Shown here: positions 49,407 to 60,960 of the stretch, one piece after another
How positions within the stretch are numbered: position 1 is the stretch's first letter
Layout: each line of letters opens with the position of its first letter
NCBI RefSeq assembly: GCF_031755915.1
Contig: NC_083386.1
Location: 23,458,501-23,522,500 of the forward strand
Reading direction: 5' to 3'
From: Ziziphus jujuba
Lineage: Eukaryota; Streptophyta; Magnoliopsida; Rosales; Rhamnaceae
Length of the DNA: 64,000 bases
Notes under the pieces: model-generated
Databases searched by the model: none
The model's input: the letters and a program-made list of their open reading frames with translations, nothing else
What the model was told of the DNA's origin: nothing
Position numbers and translations under genes: made by a program

Positions 49407-50830
49407 ATGGCCAATTCTGAAGGAAGTAGTTGGACCACCTGTGAAAACCAAAATACCAAAGCTATATTGACGGCGATACGGGGTGTTGAACAGCATATCG
49501 AAAATCTAACGAAGGTAATTCAACAAACCTTACTTCAACATTCAACACCACCATCCATGACTCCATCCATCGCTAGATCGAGGGACAGAGAGTTAGCTCG
49601 TCACCCCCTAGTAGCTCACCGAACTCCAACCACACAACACCCACCACTGCGACCAGAATTTTCCTTAGTCATAGATCTGCCACCACCACCTCACTCTCCA
49701 CCAAATTATCATCACTTTCAGTTGCCTCTACAAAATATTGACTCTGATGATGATATTGAAGCCACTCTTTTTGACAATCCTTGCCGACGACCTGGAGACT
49801 TCCTTCCAAACCACCATTTCGGCCATCCAGGATCACCACCACAACCACCCAGGTACAACTTCAACCGAGAAACAGATTATAAAATTAAAGTTAATTTACC
49901 AACGTTTGATGGGCAAGTTGACATAGAAAGTTTCTTGGATTGGATCCATAATGTTGAGTCCTTCTTAGATTACATGAATATCTCAGAGACACAATAGGTC
50001 AAATTGGTGGCTTATAAGCTCAAGGGATGTGCCTCTGCTTGGTGGGAGCAATTACAAGCTAATTGAAGGAAAGAAGGGAAGGAACTCATTAGATCCTGGC
50101 ACAGGATGAAACAACTCTTGAAGGCTCGTTTCTACCTGAGGACTATGATCAAATACTTTATGAGCAATATCATAGTTGTCAACAAGGCACTAGAAAGGTG
50201 AATGAATATACAACAGAGTTCTTGCCGCTTAGCTCACGCAATAATTTACAGGAAACAGAGAGGCAGCAAATAGCTAGGTACATACATGGTCTTCAAAAGC
50301 CAATTAAAGAAAAGCTATATCTGAGCCCAATTGCCAACCTCAATGCCACTGTTAATTTGGCCAACCGAGTAGAGAAACAAATGACAGTGCCAGACTCAGC
50401 TACAAGACCCCCACACAAGTGGAAACCAATTTCTGATTTCTACACTGATAAGCCCAAGCAGTACCATCCTCATCCTAAGTTGTCAAATTCTACCAATTCC
50501 ATTTTTAAACAACACCAAGATTATAATGCCAAAGTTGCAGGGAAGGCATCTATGACTCCAACACATAATACCCATCCCGTCAAGCCTTCCAATTACACAA
50601 TGACCAACCCATATGCTAGACCATATCCCATTAAGTGCTTCAAATGCAATCAGGTGGAGCATCGGTCAAATGAATGTCCTCAAAGGAAACATATGCACAT
50701 GCATGAAGAAGTGGATGATCATGGGGATGAAGATGAACATGCATATGCATTTTATAAAAAGTTCTCTACTCAGCCAAAAGGTACACTCCTACTCAAAGAC
50801 ACACTCTTTTTAAAACTAAATGTACCATAA
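49407..50830 (+). pseudogene. gag: gag of 5.2-kb gypsy element, broken
   Basis: Starts MANSEGSSWTTCENQ. A Pro/His-rich N-terminal region is followed by the capsid domain (VNLPTFDGQVDIESFLDWIHNVE, about 49890-49960; CASAWWEQLQAN, about 50030) and a CCHC knuckle (CFKCNQVEHRSNEC, about 50638, with Glu in place of the usual Gly before His). An in-frame TAG at about 49996, another stop at about 50063, and a frameshift between 50140 and 50200 break it. Confidence 0.8.
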
Positions 50831-53800
50831 ATGGCAAGATATGTAAGGTTATAATAGATGGGGGAAGCACAAAAAATGTTGTTTCTAAGGCTTTGGTTGC
50901 TGTTTTGAACCTACCTACTAAACCACATCCAAAGCCATACAAAATTGGATGGGTCAAGCAAGATTCAGACATTAAAGTTCAACAAATGTGCAATTTGACT
51001 TTCTCCATTGGAAACAACTACGTAGACACCATAGATTGTGATGTGATTAAGATGGATGCTTGTCACTTGCTATTGGGAAGACCATAGTTATTCGATAGAG
51101 ATGTATAACATAATGGGAGGAAAAATATTTACTCTTTTACTTGGCATAATAAAAAGATTGTTCTCTTACCACCTTCTTCCCAAGCTAAGAATTCTATAAA
51201 GAAACACAATGCCAAACAACCATCCAACCACCCTTCCCGAGACCACATCCTCACTGCTGGTGTTGACCATTTTCCAAGCCACACCAACCACACCACCCCA
51301 ATCTTAGCCCTCATCCTCAAAGATAGCCAGACTCCCAATACCAACCTGGTTCCTTCTGCTGTTCAAGCTCTCTTAATAGAGTATAGTGATTTATCTCCTG
51401 ATGAATTACCAAATGAGCTGCCACCATTAAGAGATATTCAACATAATATTGATCTCATACCTGGAGCTAGATTACCAAATCCATCACACTATCGTATGAG
51501 TCCTAAAGAGCATGCTATTCTTCAAGAAATTGTGGATGATCTGCTCACTAAGAACTTGATCAAGCCTAGCCTTAGTCCATGTGCTGTTCTAGCCCTTTTG
51601 GTACCAAAAAAAGACAAAACATGGCGGATGTGTGTGGATAGCCGAGCAATCCACACACAGTTGGAAGATATGCTAGACAAGTTTGAGGGCTCCATAATTT
51701 TCTTTCGGCTTGACCTCAAAAGTGGCTACCATCAAATAAGGATACGTCTAGGGGATGAATGGAAGACAACCTTCAAAACTAAGGAAGGCTTATATGAATG
51801 GCAGGTCATGCCATTTGGTCTTTGTAATGCCCAAAGCACTTTCATGCACCCCGTGAATCAAGTCCTAAAGCCTTTCATCGATCATTTTGTGGTCATCTAC
51901 TTTGACGATATCCTGATCTATAGCCGCTCCGAGGAAGATCATTTGTCTCAGCTGAAGCAAGTTTTCCAAACACTCAGAGATAACAAGCTATACCTTAGTA
52001 TACAAAAATGTGGATTCTTCACTAACAAACTCTTCTTTTTGGGTTTCGTTATAAGTAAAAAAGGCATACACACCGATCCAAAGAATATTCAAGCTATTCT
52101 TGACTGGCCTCAACCCCAAAATGTCACTGAACTTCCCAGCTTCCATGGCCTTGCCACTTTCTACAAGAGGTTCATCTGAAATTTTAGTGATATAGCAGCT
52201 CCTCTAACAGCTAGCCTCAAGAAAAATGACTTTCGATGGGAGCAGTCCCAGCAAGACAGTTTCAATTTGTTGAAAAAGAAACTCACTAATGCTCCTATTT
52301 TGGCACTCCCAAACTTTGATAATGTCTTTGAGATTGAGACCGATGCTTTTAAAGTGGGCATTGGAGCTGTCCTAACTCAAGAGGGACGCCTACATGAATT
52401 CTTTAGTGAGACGCTTTGCCCTGCCAAACAAAAATGATCCACTTATGAGCAAGAATTGTATGCTGTCATTAGAGCTTTTGATCACTAGGAACATTACCTG
52501 ATTTAAAAAGACTTTATTTTACATAGTGATCACTATCCCTTCAAGTATCTCAACTCCTAAAAGAAGCTCAATGATTTACATGCCCGTTGGCTTGAATTTC
52601 TTCAAAAATTCCACTATGCTTTTCACCATAAAGCAGGCCATCGAAACATAGTTGCTGATGCTCTTAGTCGTAAATATACCTTGCTCACTATTCTTAAGTT
52701 CAATTTGGAAGATTTTTCTCATCTCAAAGACTTGTATTCAACAGATGAAGATTTCTCTTTCATCTGGGAACAGTGTTAATTACACAATGCCATGGAGGAT
52801 TACCACATCACCGAGGGATTTCTGTTTAAAGGAGACTAACTTTGCATTCCCAGAACTTCTCTTCGTGATTTCATTATACATGACCTTCATTCTGGCGGTC
52901 TAGCTGCCCATGCCGGTCATGACAAAACAATTGCAGCTGTCACTCACCGTTTCTTTTGGTTAAAGATGAAAGCTCAAATTGCCTCTTATGTTGCCCGTTG
53001 CCCTGTGTATCAAATTGCCCAAGGCCAATCTTAAAATACAGGTCTGTACAACCCTTTGCCAGCCCCTGCCACCATCTGGGAAGACCTCTCCATGGATTTT
53101 GTTCTAGGCCTTCCAATGACGATCAGCCGTGTTGACTTCATTTTTGTTATGGTCGACCGTTTCTCCAAGATGGCTTATTTTCTTCCTTGTAAGAAAGCAT
53201 ATAATGCAAGTTACATTGCCCACTTGTTCTTTTGTGAAGTAGTCTGTCTGCATGGCATTCCAAAATCAATAACATCTAACCGTGATGTTAAAGCCATTTC
53301 TGGAGGGTTCTCTGGAAGAAATTTGATATGACGCTTCAATTCAGGAGTCCATACCACCCACAGACCGATGGCCAAACTGAAGTAATCAACCGCACTCTTG
53401 GCAACATGCTTCGTAGCCTAGCCTCGGACAAGCCAAAACAATGGTATTCCATGTTACCACAAGTGGAATTTGCCTATAACAGTATGGTCAACCGTTCTAT
53501 TGGTCTTCAACCTTTTGCTATTGTCTACACAAAGGTGCCCAATAACACCATTGATCTTGTGTCTCTCCCACTTTCCCATCACCAAAGAGCTGCTATCTTC
53601 ACCGAAAACTATGCTCAGTTTCATCGGGATGTTCAAAACCGAATTGAACAAGCCAACCTTCGGTATAAAGCAGCTGCAGATGTTCATCGTCCCCAAAAAA
53701 CATATAAAGAAGATGATCTGGTTATGGTTTACTTGAGGAAAGAACGATTGCCAGCTGGTACCTATAACAAGTTACAACCCTGCAAACTTGGTCCTTTTAC

Positions 53801-53966
53801 TATCACCAAACGTGTGGGAGACAATACATACCAGTGGAACTCCCTGTTGACCTTCATATCTCTCATGTGTTTAATGTTTCAGACCTCAGCCCATACCTTC
53901 CACCAGATAACTCACCTACTCTTTCTTTACAACTCGAGGACGAGTTTCCTGACACCGGGGAGGAAT
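50831..53966 (+). pseudogene. pol: pol of 5.2-kb gypsy element, broken
   Basis: Protease (VIIDGGSTKNVV at about 50850, CHLLLGRP at 51061). Reverse transcriptase 51496-52179 ([38 protein letters not shown]), in which about 10 residues between CVDSRAI and QLEDML are missing compared with the family and with the element at 32913. RNase H (EIETDAFKVGIGAVLTQEGR, about 52330) with several stops. Integrase 52870-53850 (H-H-C-C finger, [17 protein letters not shown] instead of [22 protein letters not shown]) with a frameshift near 53320. Confidence 0.85.
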
Positions 53967-54285
53967 TGATGGAGGAACAACAGCAACATATTCAGCAGCT
54001 CGCAACATAGCTCGGCAGCAACATAGCTCGACGGCTCGGCAGCAACACAGTAGCTCGGCAACAGCACCATTTTGATCTTTCTAGAATAATTGTTTAAAAC
54101 GCACCATTTTCATTTTAGGTTTATATATGTAATAGTTTGCCACCTTTCGGGTAGACAATTTTTGATCTTCTCCAACATATGAAATAGCTTGGTGACCAAG
54201 CTAAGTTTTCGGCAGCTTCCTTTGCTGATTGTTTTGTGAATGATAGATTCAGTTTTTTCTTGTTTAATTGAAAGTTCCTACATTA
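53967..54285 (+). repeat. 3' LTR of 5.2-kb gypsy element
   Basis: 319 bp; see the 5' LTR. Terminal CATTA replaces CATCA. Confidence 0.9.
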
Positions 54286-54290
54286 GACAG

Positions 54291-55025
54291 AGGGTGAGAG
54301 ACCGCTTCTCTTTCTTCTCTTGATCAATGAAATCTAAACTCTCCTTTGCTAGCCCATGGATATAGGTTGTTTGTAACTAAACCACATAAAATACTTGTGT
54401 TCTTTGTCTGTCAAGATATTTTTCTTCTGTTTTTTTTTTAAATAATTATTTAATTATTTAATTTTTTTGTTCTTTTTTATTTTATTTTTTTTGGTACGCT
54501 AGCAACAATTTTCTGATATACCTGATGGTATAAGTTGCTTGTTCTTTTCTTTGATGGTTTGCTGTTTGTTAATCTTGATCTGTTGGCGATAATGTTGGGG
54601 TCTTAGGTCAGATATTTGATCAATTTTTCATCATCCTAGATATAGTTGCTTTGACTTGCTGTAGAGCTCATCGACAAATCTATAACGTGTGTGTTGCTGG
54701 TTTGTCATTTAAGCAACTGAAAGTAAGATTCGAAAAGTATTGGATAGTCTAGAAATCCTTTACAGTTCCCTACTTTCAGCAGCTTCATATATCAATTTTG
54801 CAAATTCTGTATTACTTGCTATTGGGTTCTCGTTGAATTTCAAACCATGGTTACATTGTTTTTCTACTATTTGAAGAGCTTATGATTGATTGATATTTCG
54901 ACCTTGTGTTACTTTGGAAACTTAATTTCAATCAAAAACAGTATAATTAGTTACTAATCTTCTTTGAACATGGATTTATAGTCGAGAAAATGTACACAAT
55001 ATGGCATAAAAATTGTATTAAGTAC
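54291..55025. other. intronic remnant of the ankyrin pseudogene
   Basis: By position this is the third intron of the minus-strand ankyrin pseudogene. AT-rich; no other feature recognised. Confidence 0.4.
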
Positions 55026-56546
55026 ATGAATTGAGAAATTTGTTTCACAATCTTGGTTGGCTTGAGCTAGCAAATACGAAAGGTGTACGAGCTAAAACAA
55101 GCAATGCTGTACCATACCTGATTTGGGCTGTACCTAATTTCGGGTTTGGGCGAAGCATTTTTAAGGCCAAATCTTCACTTTTTAGAGTACAAAAATTAAA
55201 ACTTGCTACAATCATATGTCCCATTTTGGTCAATTTGGAATTTTTTGGAGCGTCCTTTTAAGAGTGGCTTCAAGTAAAATCCCCTGTGCAAAATAATTAA
55301 GCCAGGAGCCCATTGAAAGGCAGTCATAGAACTCACACACCCCTCAGTAAAGAAATAAGTTATGAGGGAATTCTCTTGTGAACCATGTGGGACAAGTAGT
55401 TGTGTTTGGAGAAAAGTGTGAAATTTAAAAACAAACTACATAGAAATTATGTAGGGTACTAAATCCAATTCTGGTTGTCAAATTAACATAAGTCAAACTT
55501 GGCTTGATCATTGATGGATGGCTTGCATTTGTAATTCCTGTAATAATTATTTTATAAACACCTACCGACAAGTCTTTCAAATTATAAATACAAATAAAAT
55601 ATAAACGGAGAAAAAAAAAAAAAAAGTGGTAAAATCAAACATACTCACCGGTCAAACGATACGAACAGAAGTACTGAATAGATCAGCCTGCTCATCTCCA
55701 GTCAAGTCATGAACATTAGTTATGGTATAAAGAAACCTCACCATTTCAGTGTTTTCAGAAGAAGGAGACACAATGAAGGCTTTCATCCGGTTTTGAGATC
55801 AGCAGTTCTTTGTTTCCAGCTTCCACTATCAACTTAGCAATTTTTACATCTCCTGAAATAGCAGCAAGACAGAAAGCGTTGTTGCTATCGTTATTAGTAA
55901 TTTCCATGTCCTCCCGATTCAGGTTAGTAACTAAATTCTTCGCAAATTTTTCCTGTCTTGCTAGAGCAGCAACATGAAGAATTGTTTCCCCTTGTTCTGT
56001 AAATGAACTTCTAATTATATAATTTTCAATTTTTCCCAGCTATTTTCCAGTTTCCTTCCATTGCTGCTAAATAGAGCTTTGCTTTTGTTAGAGCATGCAA
56101 ACAATTTCCCACCTTCGCGAAACATGGGACTCCTAAAAGGTATAGAAGAGGCTTGGGTTACTCCTCCTATTGGGTTAACCTTTTTAGGGTAGAACCCAAG
56201 CCTTAACAACTTTCTAAAACACTTCAAAGCATGTTACGAAAGGGGAGAACAATTTGCTACTATCACTGCGAGCACAAATATACTGTCTTTGCTCCATGAC
56301 ATTGGACCTACCTGATAGTTTGAGCCATAAGGTCTTGCTAAATATCACAATCAATAAAAAGCAGCATATTTGAGTCAATGCAGAGAATGGAAAAGGAAGT
56401 GCTTACCAATTTCTTGTTTTGGGGTTAGGTTTGTCTGCAGGAGGCTTCTGGGTAGGCAAAGTAATATGAACATCAGTAAACTCGTACCTGACTCTGAAGC
56501 GTCCATCTGAAGAATCTTCCCCCAAAAAAATAAAAAAGAAAAAAAG

Positions 56547-56550
<4 letters not shown>

Positions 56551-56581
<31 letters not shown>
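56551..56581 (+). repeat. (GA)n microsatellite
   Basis: About 15 GA repeats, just upstream (on the minus strand) of the ankyrin pseudogene exon 1. It makes the Ser/Leu-rich start of a spurious minus-strand ORF. Confidence 0.95.
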
Positions 56582-56583
<2 letters not shown>

Positions 56584-56968
56584 AATTGGCCTGTTATAAA
56601 AATATAGCATTTACATGCCAAATAATCACAATTTTAGACAATATAAAAGGAGGAAAAAATCAAGTTTTATACCTACATGAATATAGAAATTTACAGAATG
56701 ATTTCAAAAGCAAAAGGAACCTAGTTGGAACAAAATAATGTTGGAGGATAATAAGTTACAATATACAAGAAGAAAGGAAAGGTTGTTTGCAGAGACTGTT
56801 ATGGCTTCCCATTATTTTAGTTTGACAATCTCAAAAATGGGAAAAGGAACAGTCATCCAACTCCTAATATGTACATATATCTGATAAGACTCAACATTGT
56901 TGCCTTGTATCGCATCATCAGTTATACACAACCCAAACATGTCTACTTAAACAGTAACAAATAATTAC

Positions 56969-57355
56969 CTTAAAAACAGCAGCAAAATTCTTCCTATTCA
57001 GATGATTCAAAACCCAACCATGTGGTCATAACTACCATCCCGGGAGTATATTAGAACCTGCACCAAAACACATCCACATGAGCTTTTTTGAAGCTTCAGT
57101 CACAAATTTTTTAAAACTAAACCATTAGACAACAGAACTTTCAAGGATGCCTTTGAGCATTGACAGGAGGGGACAAGAACATGATTTCGCTGACTCATAC
57201 TCAAGAGGTGAATCCCAAATCAATATTGCACTATCATCTGGAGACCATTCAATATCAGCCCATTCAACTGTGTCAACAGCAAATACGCCCATTATTTCCC
57301 ATGTGACAGCAAATTAATTAGTCTTTACAATCCAATCTAGTGCAAACATTAAAAA
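56969..57355 (-). pseudogene. WRAP73-like WD40 protein pseudogene fragment
   Basis: WRAP73 (WDR8) proteins are WD40 proteins linked to microtubule-organising sites. The minus strand from about 57355 to 57194 encodes a run matching the family by memory: LDCKD.., TWEIMGVFAVDT, ADIEWSPDDSAILIWDSPL, EYE, with a frameshift before TWEI. After a short intron (acceptor GTGCAG), 57057-56969 reads VLIYSRDG then SYDHMV and, in another frame, LNHLNRKNFAAVFK, followed by a donor GTAATT. Compared with the family, a segment between the two blades is deleted, the first exon's donor is damaged, and a frameshift is present. The intron shows it is not a processed copy. No further exons were found. Confidence 0.6.
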
Positions 57356-57956
57356 CTGCATATCCTGAAAGATAATAATTTTCAAATGCCAGTTGGTTCC
57401 GCCTTTTCAGGCTTAAATATCTAAGTAGCCTCAATAAACTATGTTTTACCAGAATGGAAAAACGCTATCTAGTATATCTAGAATCTTGATAATCTTTACT
57501 GCATCACTTATCTGAAATGCAGTCCAAAAATAAGCTCAACAACAGTATAGAAATGTCCAAGAAACTCCCACAAGCATGTTAAGGTAAAGACAATACAATA
57601 AGACTGATTCTCTGAATATGCAAAAAGGAGGGGCAAGTAGAGGCAAGGACAACAAATGACATAAAACAATCATTATAAATTATTAAAAAAAAAATTTAAA
57701 AAAAAAACTCTTTTTTAAAAGAAATAGTTAATCATTATAATATAATTTTTTTATTAAAAAAAGAAAAAATAAACAACTATTATCTACGTATGATGTGGTA
57801 TTAAATTGAATTTCTCCTCACCTCATGGAATTATGTTATGCCCACATATTTACATATGTATTTGATGGCCATTTGTATCGGACACCCAACATCCATTTAT
57901 TTGAAGAATAGATTCTTTTACTTGTTCTGCTTGGTATTACATAGTTATTTCTAATA
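57356..57956. other. intergenic
   Basis: No gene recognised. Poly-A-rich stretches at about 57683-57712. Confidence 0.4.
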
Positions 57957-58127
57957 TACAAAGTCCAGGAAGATTTAGTCATATTCAATTGAGAGCAAAA
58001 GTTGTGCATAATTTAATAGTCAGTATCCCACCAAGTTTCAAGAGAGGTTCAAGCCGGCAAAAAGAATGGAGAGGATTAGGCAAACATGTATGGTAGAGAC
58101 ATGCCATGAACATATTCACCACAACCC
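57957..58127 (+). repeat. dispersed low-copy segment, copy 2
   Basis: Matches 13548-13715 in the same orientation, beginning ACAAAGTCCAGGA; see that entry. Its open frame ends at GKHVW followed by TAG. Confidence 0.7.
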
Positions 58128-59639
58128 ATCGGCCAGAAATTTATACCCACACCCTCAACACAATAAGATGTGTTCCTACAATCAGCATGAGAAAGAGTCT
58201 TGAACACTACATGGATGGTTGTGATGAAGGAAAAGAATAAAGATCGAGGGTCACCATGATCCCCTCCATGTGGAAAGCTTGATTGGAGAGATTCATCAAA
58301 GCCGAGAGACGAGAAGATGAAATACAAAGGGGAGCAACATCCAATCAAAAGCTTGGAATATTTGTTAAGCATACATCAAAGATGAGTATATATAATTTGT
58401 TAATCTGCTGTTAATGCTTATATTTACAAATCCATGCGTCTATACTAGCCAAAATGTAGGGACCTGTGCTGGTGTATTTGCATTAAGTTTTTCGTATACT
58501 TCATTTGCACATGCATGCATATTTATTCATTTAATTCATATACATCAATATAATTACATAATGCTAGAATTGTGTTTGTATGCTTGAATAAGAATATATA
58601 TGCAGATTCTAGTATGAAACCCTCCATATTTAATGCCAATAAAGCTACACCACCATCAGTAAAAAGATTGGTACTCGCAACAACACCCACCAAAAGACGC
58701 TTATGCATGCTTTCTCTGGAGTTCACAAGAGCTCTTTTCATCCACCGTTGGAAGATTCTTGTGACTTGAAGCGTGGATCAAGCTAAAACATTTCATAAAA
58801 ATTTTGGATTAACTGTTGATTAGTACCTGAGGGTTACGTTTGGTAGACGGTATAAACTTGTATTGCATTAATAATGCAATCTCATGTTTTGTTATGCTTT
58901 TTTTTTTTTTTTCCATGTCATTTTTGAAAGTTTATAACTGATGCTTCTATATTCTTTTTCTAAAACTTTTTTTCTTTTTCATTCTTCTTTGCCTTCTTAG
59001 CTAAGGTAAGTTGGAAGGTAGAGACTAATTTGTATTTTTGAATGCTATTTTTTTTCTTAAATTTCTTAATATTATTATTGAAAATTTTTCCTTAATTTTC
59101 TTAATATTATATAACTTTAATAATGTAATATAATCTTAAATAATAATCAAAGCTCAGTTTAATATATTATAAAGCTCAGTTTAATATATTATAGACAGTG
59201 TAATATTTCAGATAAGGAAACCTTTTTATAACTTCTTTTATTATTATATAACTTTAGATAACATAACTACCATCAGAAATATAATCAAAATCTTATTTAA
59301 TATATTATGGATACAGTAATTATTTAATATAATTATATAATGAAATAAAAATTAATTTAATCCATCTTAAATAATGTACTTATTTCTAAAAGAATCTATA
59401 AATAATAATAATAAAAAAAAATCAGTTTTGTCTATATGTTTTTAGTTAACTAATTTTTTTAATAAAAATTTGTAATATACAATCCTGCACCAAATGCTGT
59501 ACAACATTGATATAATACAGCACTGTACAATGCTGACTAATACAATATAGGTTAATAGAATACAGACTTTTACAATTCTACGTATCAAATGTATTTTGAA
59601 GTTTTAAGGTTATGTGAATTGAACTTTAAAATTTTTAAT
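58128..59639. other. AT-rich intergenic DNA
   Basis: ORFs at 58076-58372 (-), 58523-58741 (-) and 58572-58769 (+) have no recognisable motifs. A pair of 'AAAGCTCAGTTTAATATATTATA' repeats lies at about 59150-59195. No gene supported. Confidence 0.4.
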
Positions 59640-60960
59640 TTATTATAAATCAGTTAAATTAGTTAATTGAGTTAATTTTGCTATTAAATAACATCAGTAT
59701 GCTAATATCATGCTGAGGTGATAATTTGTTTTTCAACAAATATATATATTGAAAAAAATAAATTTTTAATTTTTTTCATTTTAAAATTATGACTTTTTGT
59801 TTGGAAAATTATATCCATTCTTATTTTAATTAAATTAAAATTCCAAAAAAAATTAAATATTTTTTAACCTAAAATTATACCAAAATAAAAATAAAGATAA
59901 AATTGGAATTTTAAGTCTAAAAAAATTTCTATTGGACCAAAAATTGAACATAATAATTTTTATGCCCAAACCATAAAAATTTAGAGCTAAAATTAGAAAA
60001 AATATAAAAATAAAAACAAAATTGGAATTTTTGGTCTAATACAAAAGTTCTTAATAGACCAAAAATTAAATAAAATAATTTTATTAGACCAAAGATTAAT
60101 AGTAATTTTTTTATGCCTAAATCATACAAAAATTAGACCACAATTACAAAAATAAAAATTGAACTAAAAATAGACAAAAATAAAAATAAAATTGAAATTG
60201 AAAATTTTGCTCTAATAAAAATATTTTTACTAGATCAAAAATTAAATAAAGTACGCTTATTAGACCAAAAATTTATAAATAATTGTTTATTACCAAGCCA
60301 TAAAAATAAATTTTAATTTTTATGCTTTTTCTATTTGGTTGAATAAAAATAAATTTATTATTATTGATTTTATTATTATTATTTTTAGTTGGTCTAACAA
60401 TTTATTTTTATTATTTTTAAATCATTATATTTTTAAGCAAAAGTGGTTTATTCTAATTTTTAATCTTTTTATGATTATTTAGTCTTTGTAAAATTGAGTG
60501 ATTCGCAAATGATTGTAGGTAGATTTACTGCTTTTTTTTTTCTTTTTAGACCAAAATAAAAATCATAAAAATTAAAATTTATTTTTATCTTTTGTGTATT
60601 TATTTTTATTTTGGATTAATTTTTTATGGTTTGGGTATAAAAAATTATTAGTAATTTTTAGTGAAATAAAGTCATTTTATTTAACTTTTGGTCTAATAAA
60701 AATATTTTTGTTAGATCAAAATTTCAATTTTATTTTAAATTTTTATTTTTGGTCTAATTTTAGGTCCAAAAATATTTTATTTTTTTAAAATTTTAATTTA
60801 AATAAAATAAAATGGATATAATTTTCCGAATAAAAAACAATAACTATAAAATGGAAGAATAAAAATTTTATTTTTATTTATTTATTTGTTTTATTGAAAA
60901 TGAATTATAAGGTTGGTATGACAGTAAAATTAACCTTGTTAGGTAATTGAATTAATTTAT
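59640..60960. repeat. foldback element: long imperfect inverted repeat with iterated TTAGACCAAA
   Basis: Sequence from about 59640 to 60100 is complementary over several hundred bases to about 60580-60960. Matched blocks include GGAAAATTATATCC (59811, reverse complement at about 60815), CCCAAACCATAAAAA (59963, reverse complement at about 60626) and CTAAAATTA.ACCAAAA. The motif TTAGACCAAAA or its complement recurs at least ten times in arms and loop (for example 59934, 60057, 60088, 60136, 60265, 60393, 60548, 60690, 60750). No coding capacity or convincing target duplication. Confidence 0.7.

Larger units (their letters stand above)
49063..54285 (+). mobile_element. Ty3/gypsy retrotransposon, 5.2 kb, degenerate
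   Basis: LTRs at 49063-49367 and 53967-54285 start TGATGGAGGAAC and end CCTACATCA (3' copy CCTACATTA). A perfect 5-bp target duplication GACAG (49058-49062 and 54286-54290) flanks it. PBS TGGTATCAGAGC is at 49371 and the purine tract CACCGGGGAGGAAT precedes the 3' LTR. The LTRs differ at about ten positions over their better-aligned 220 bp, so it is older than the element at 32913. Small size and integrase-tail motifs (YLRKERLPAGTYNKLQP, GPFTITKRVGDN) suggest a Reina-like lineage, but no chromodomain is recognisable. Confidence 0.9.
48750..56506 (-). pseudogene. ankyrin-repeat/PGG family pseudogene interrupted by a gypsy element
   Basis: Exon remnants lie in the correct order for a minus-strand gene and align to the gene at 16748-20680. 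Exon 1: 56506-56488 (MDASES, 19 nt, phase 1 like the 16-nt exon 1 of the plus-strand gene). Exon 2: about 56083-55652 (LYLAAMEGNWK, GETILHVAALARQEKFAKNL, NNAFCLAAISGDVKIAKL, EMVRFLY) with a frameshift after GNWKIAGK and a small deletion near 55760. Exon 3: 55172-55026 (EDLALKMLRPNPKLG, LLVLARTPFVF) with a TGA where Trp or Leu is expected. Exon 4, partial: about 48857-48750 (SVDFLVKLFHFNSDLLWIQD). The 5.2-kb gypsy element at 49063-54285 sits between exons 3 and 4. No PGG exon was found. The family role is as for the intact relative; this copy is dead. Confidence 0.75.

Noticed and set aside
55031..55261. 76-codon plus-strand ORF
   Set aside because: It is the antisense of ankyrin pseudogene exon 3, which carries the homology on the minus strand.
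56403..56621. 72-codon minus-strand ORF with a hydrophobic Ser/Leu start
   Set aside because: The start is translation of a (GA)n microsatellite; the meaningful part is the internal 19-nt ankyrin exon 1.
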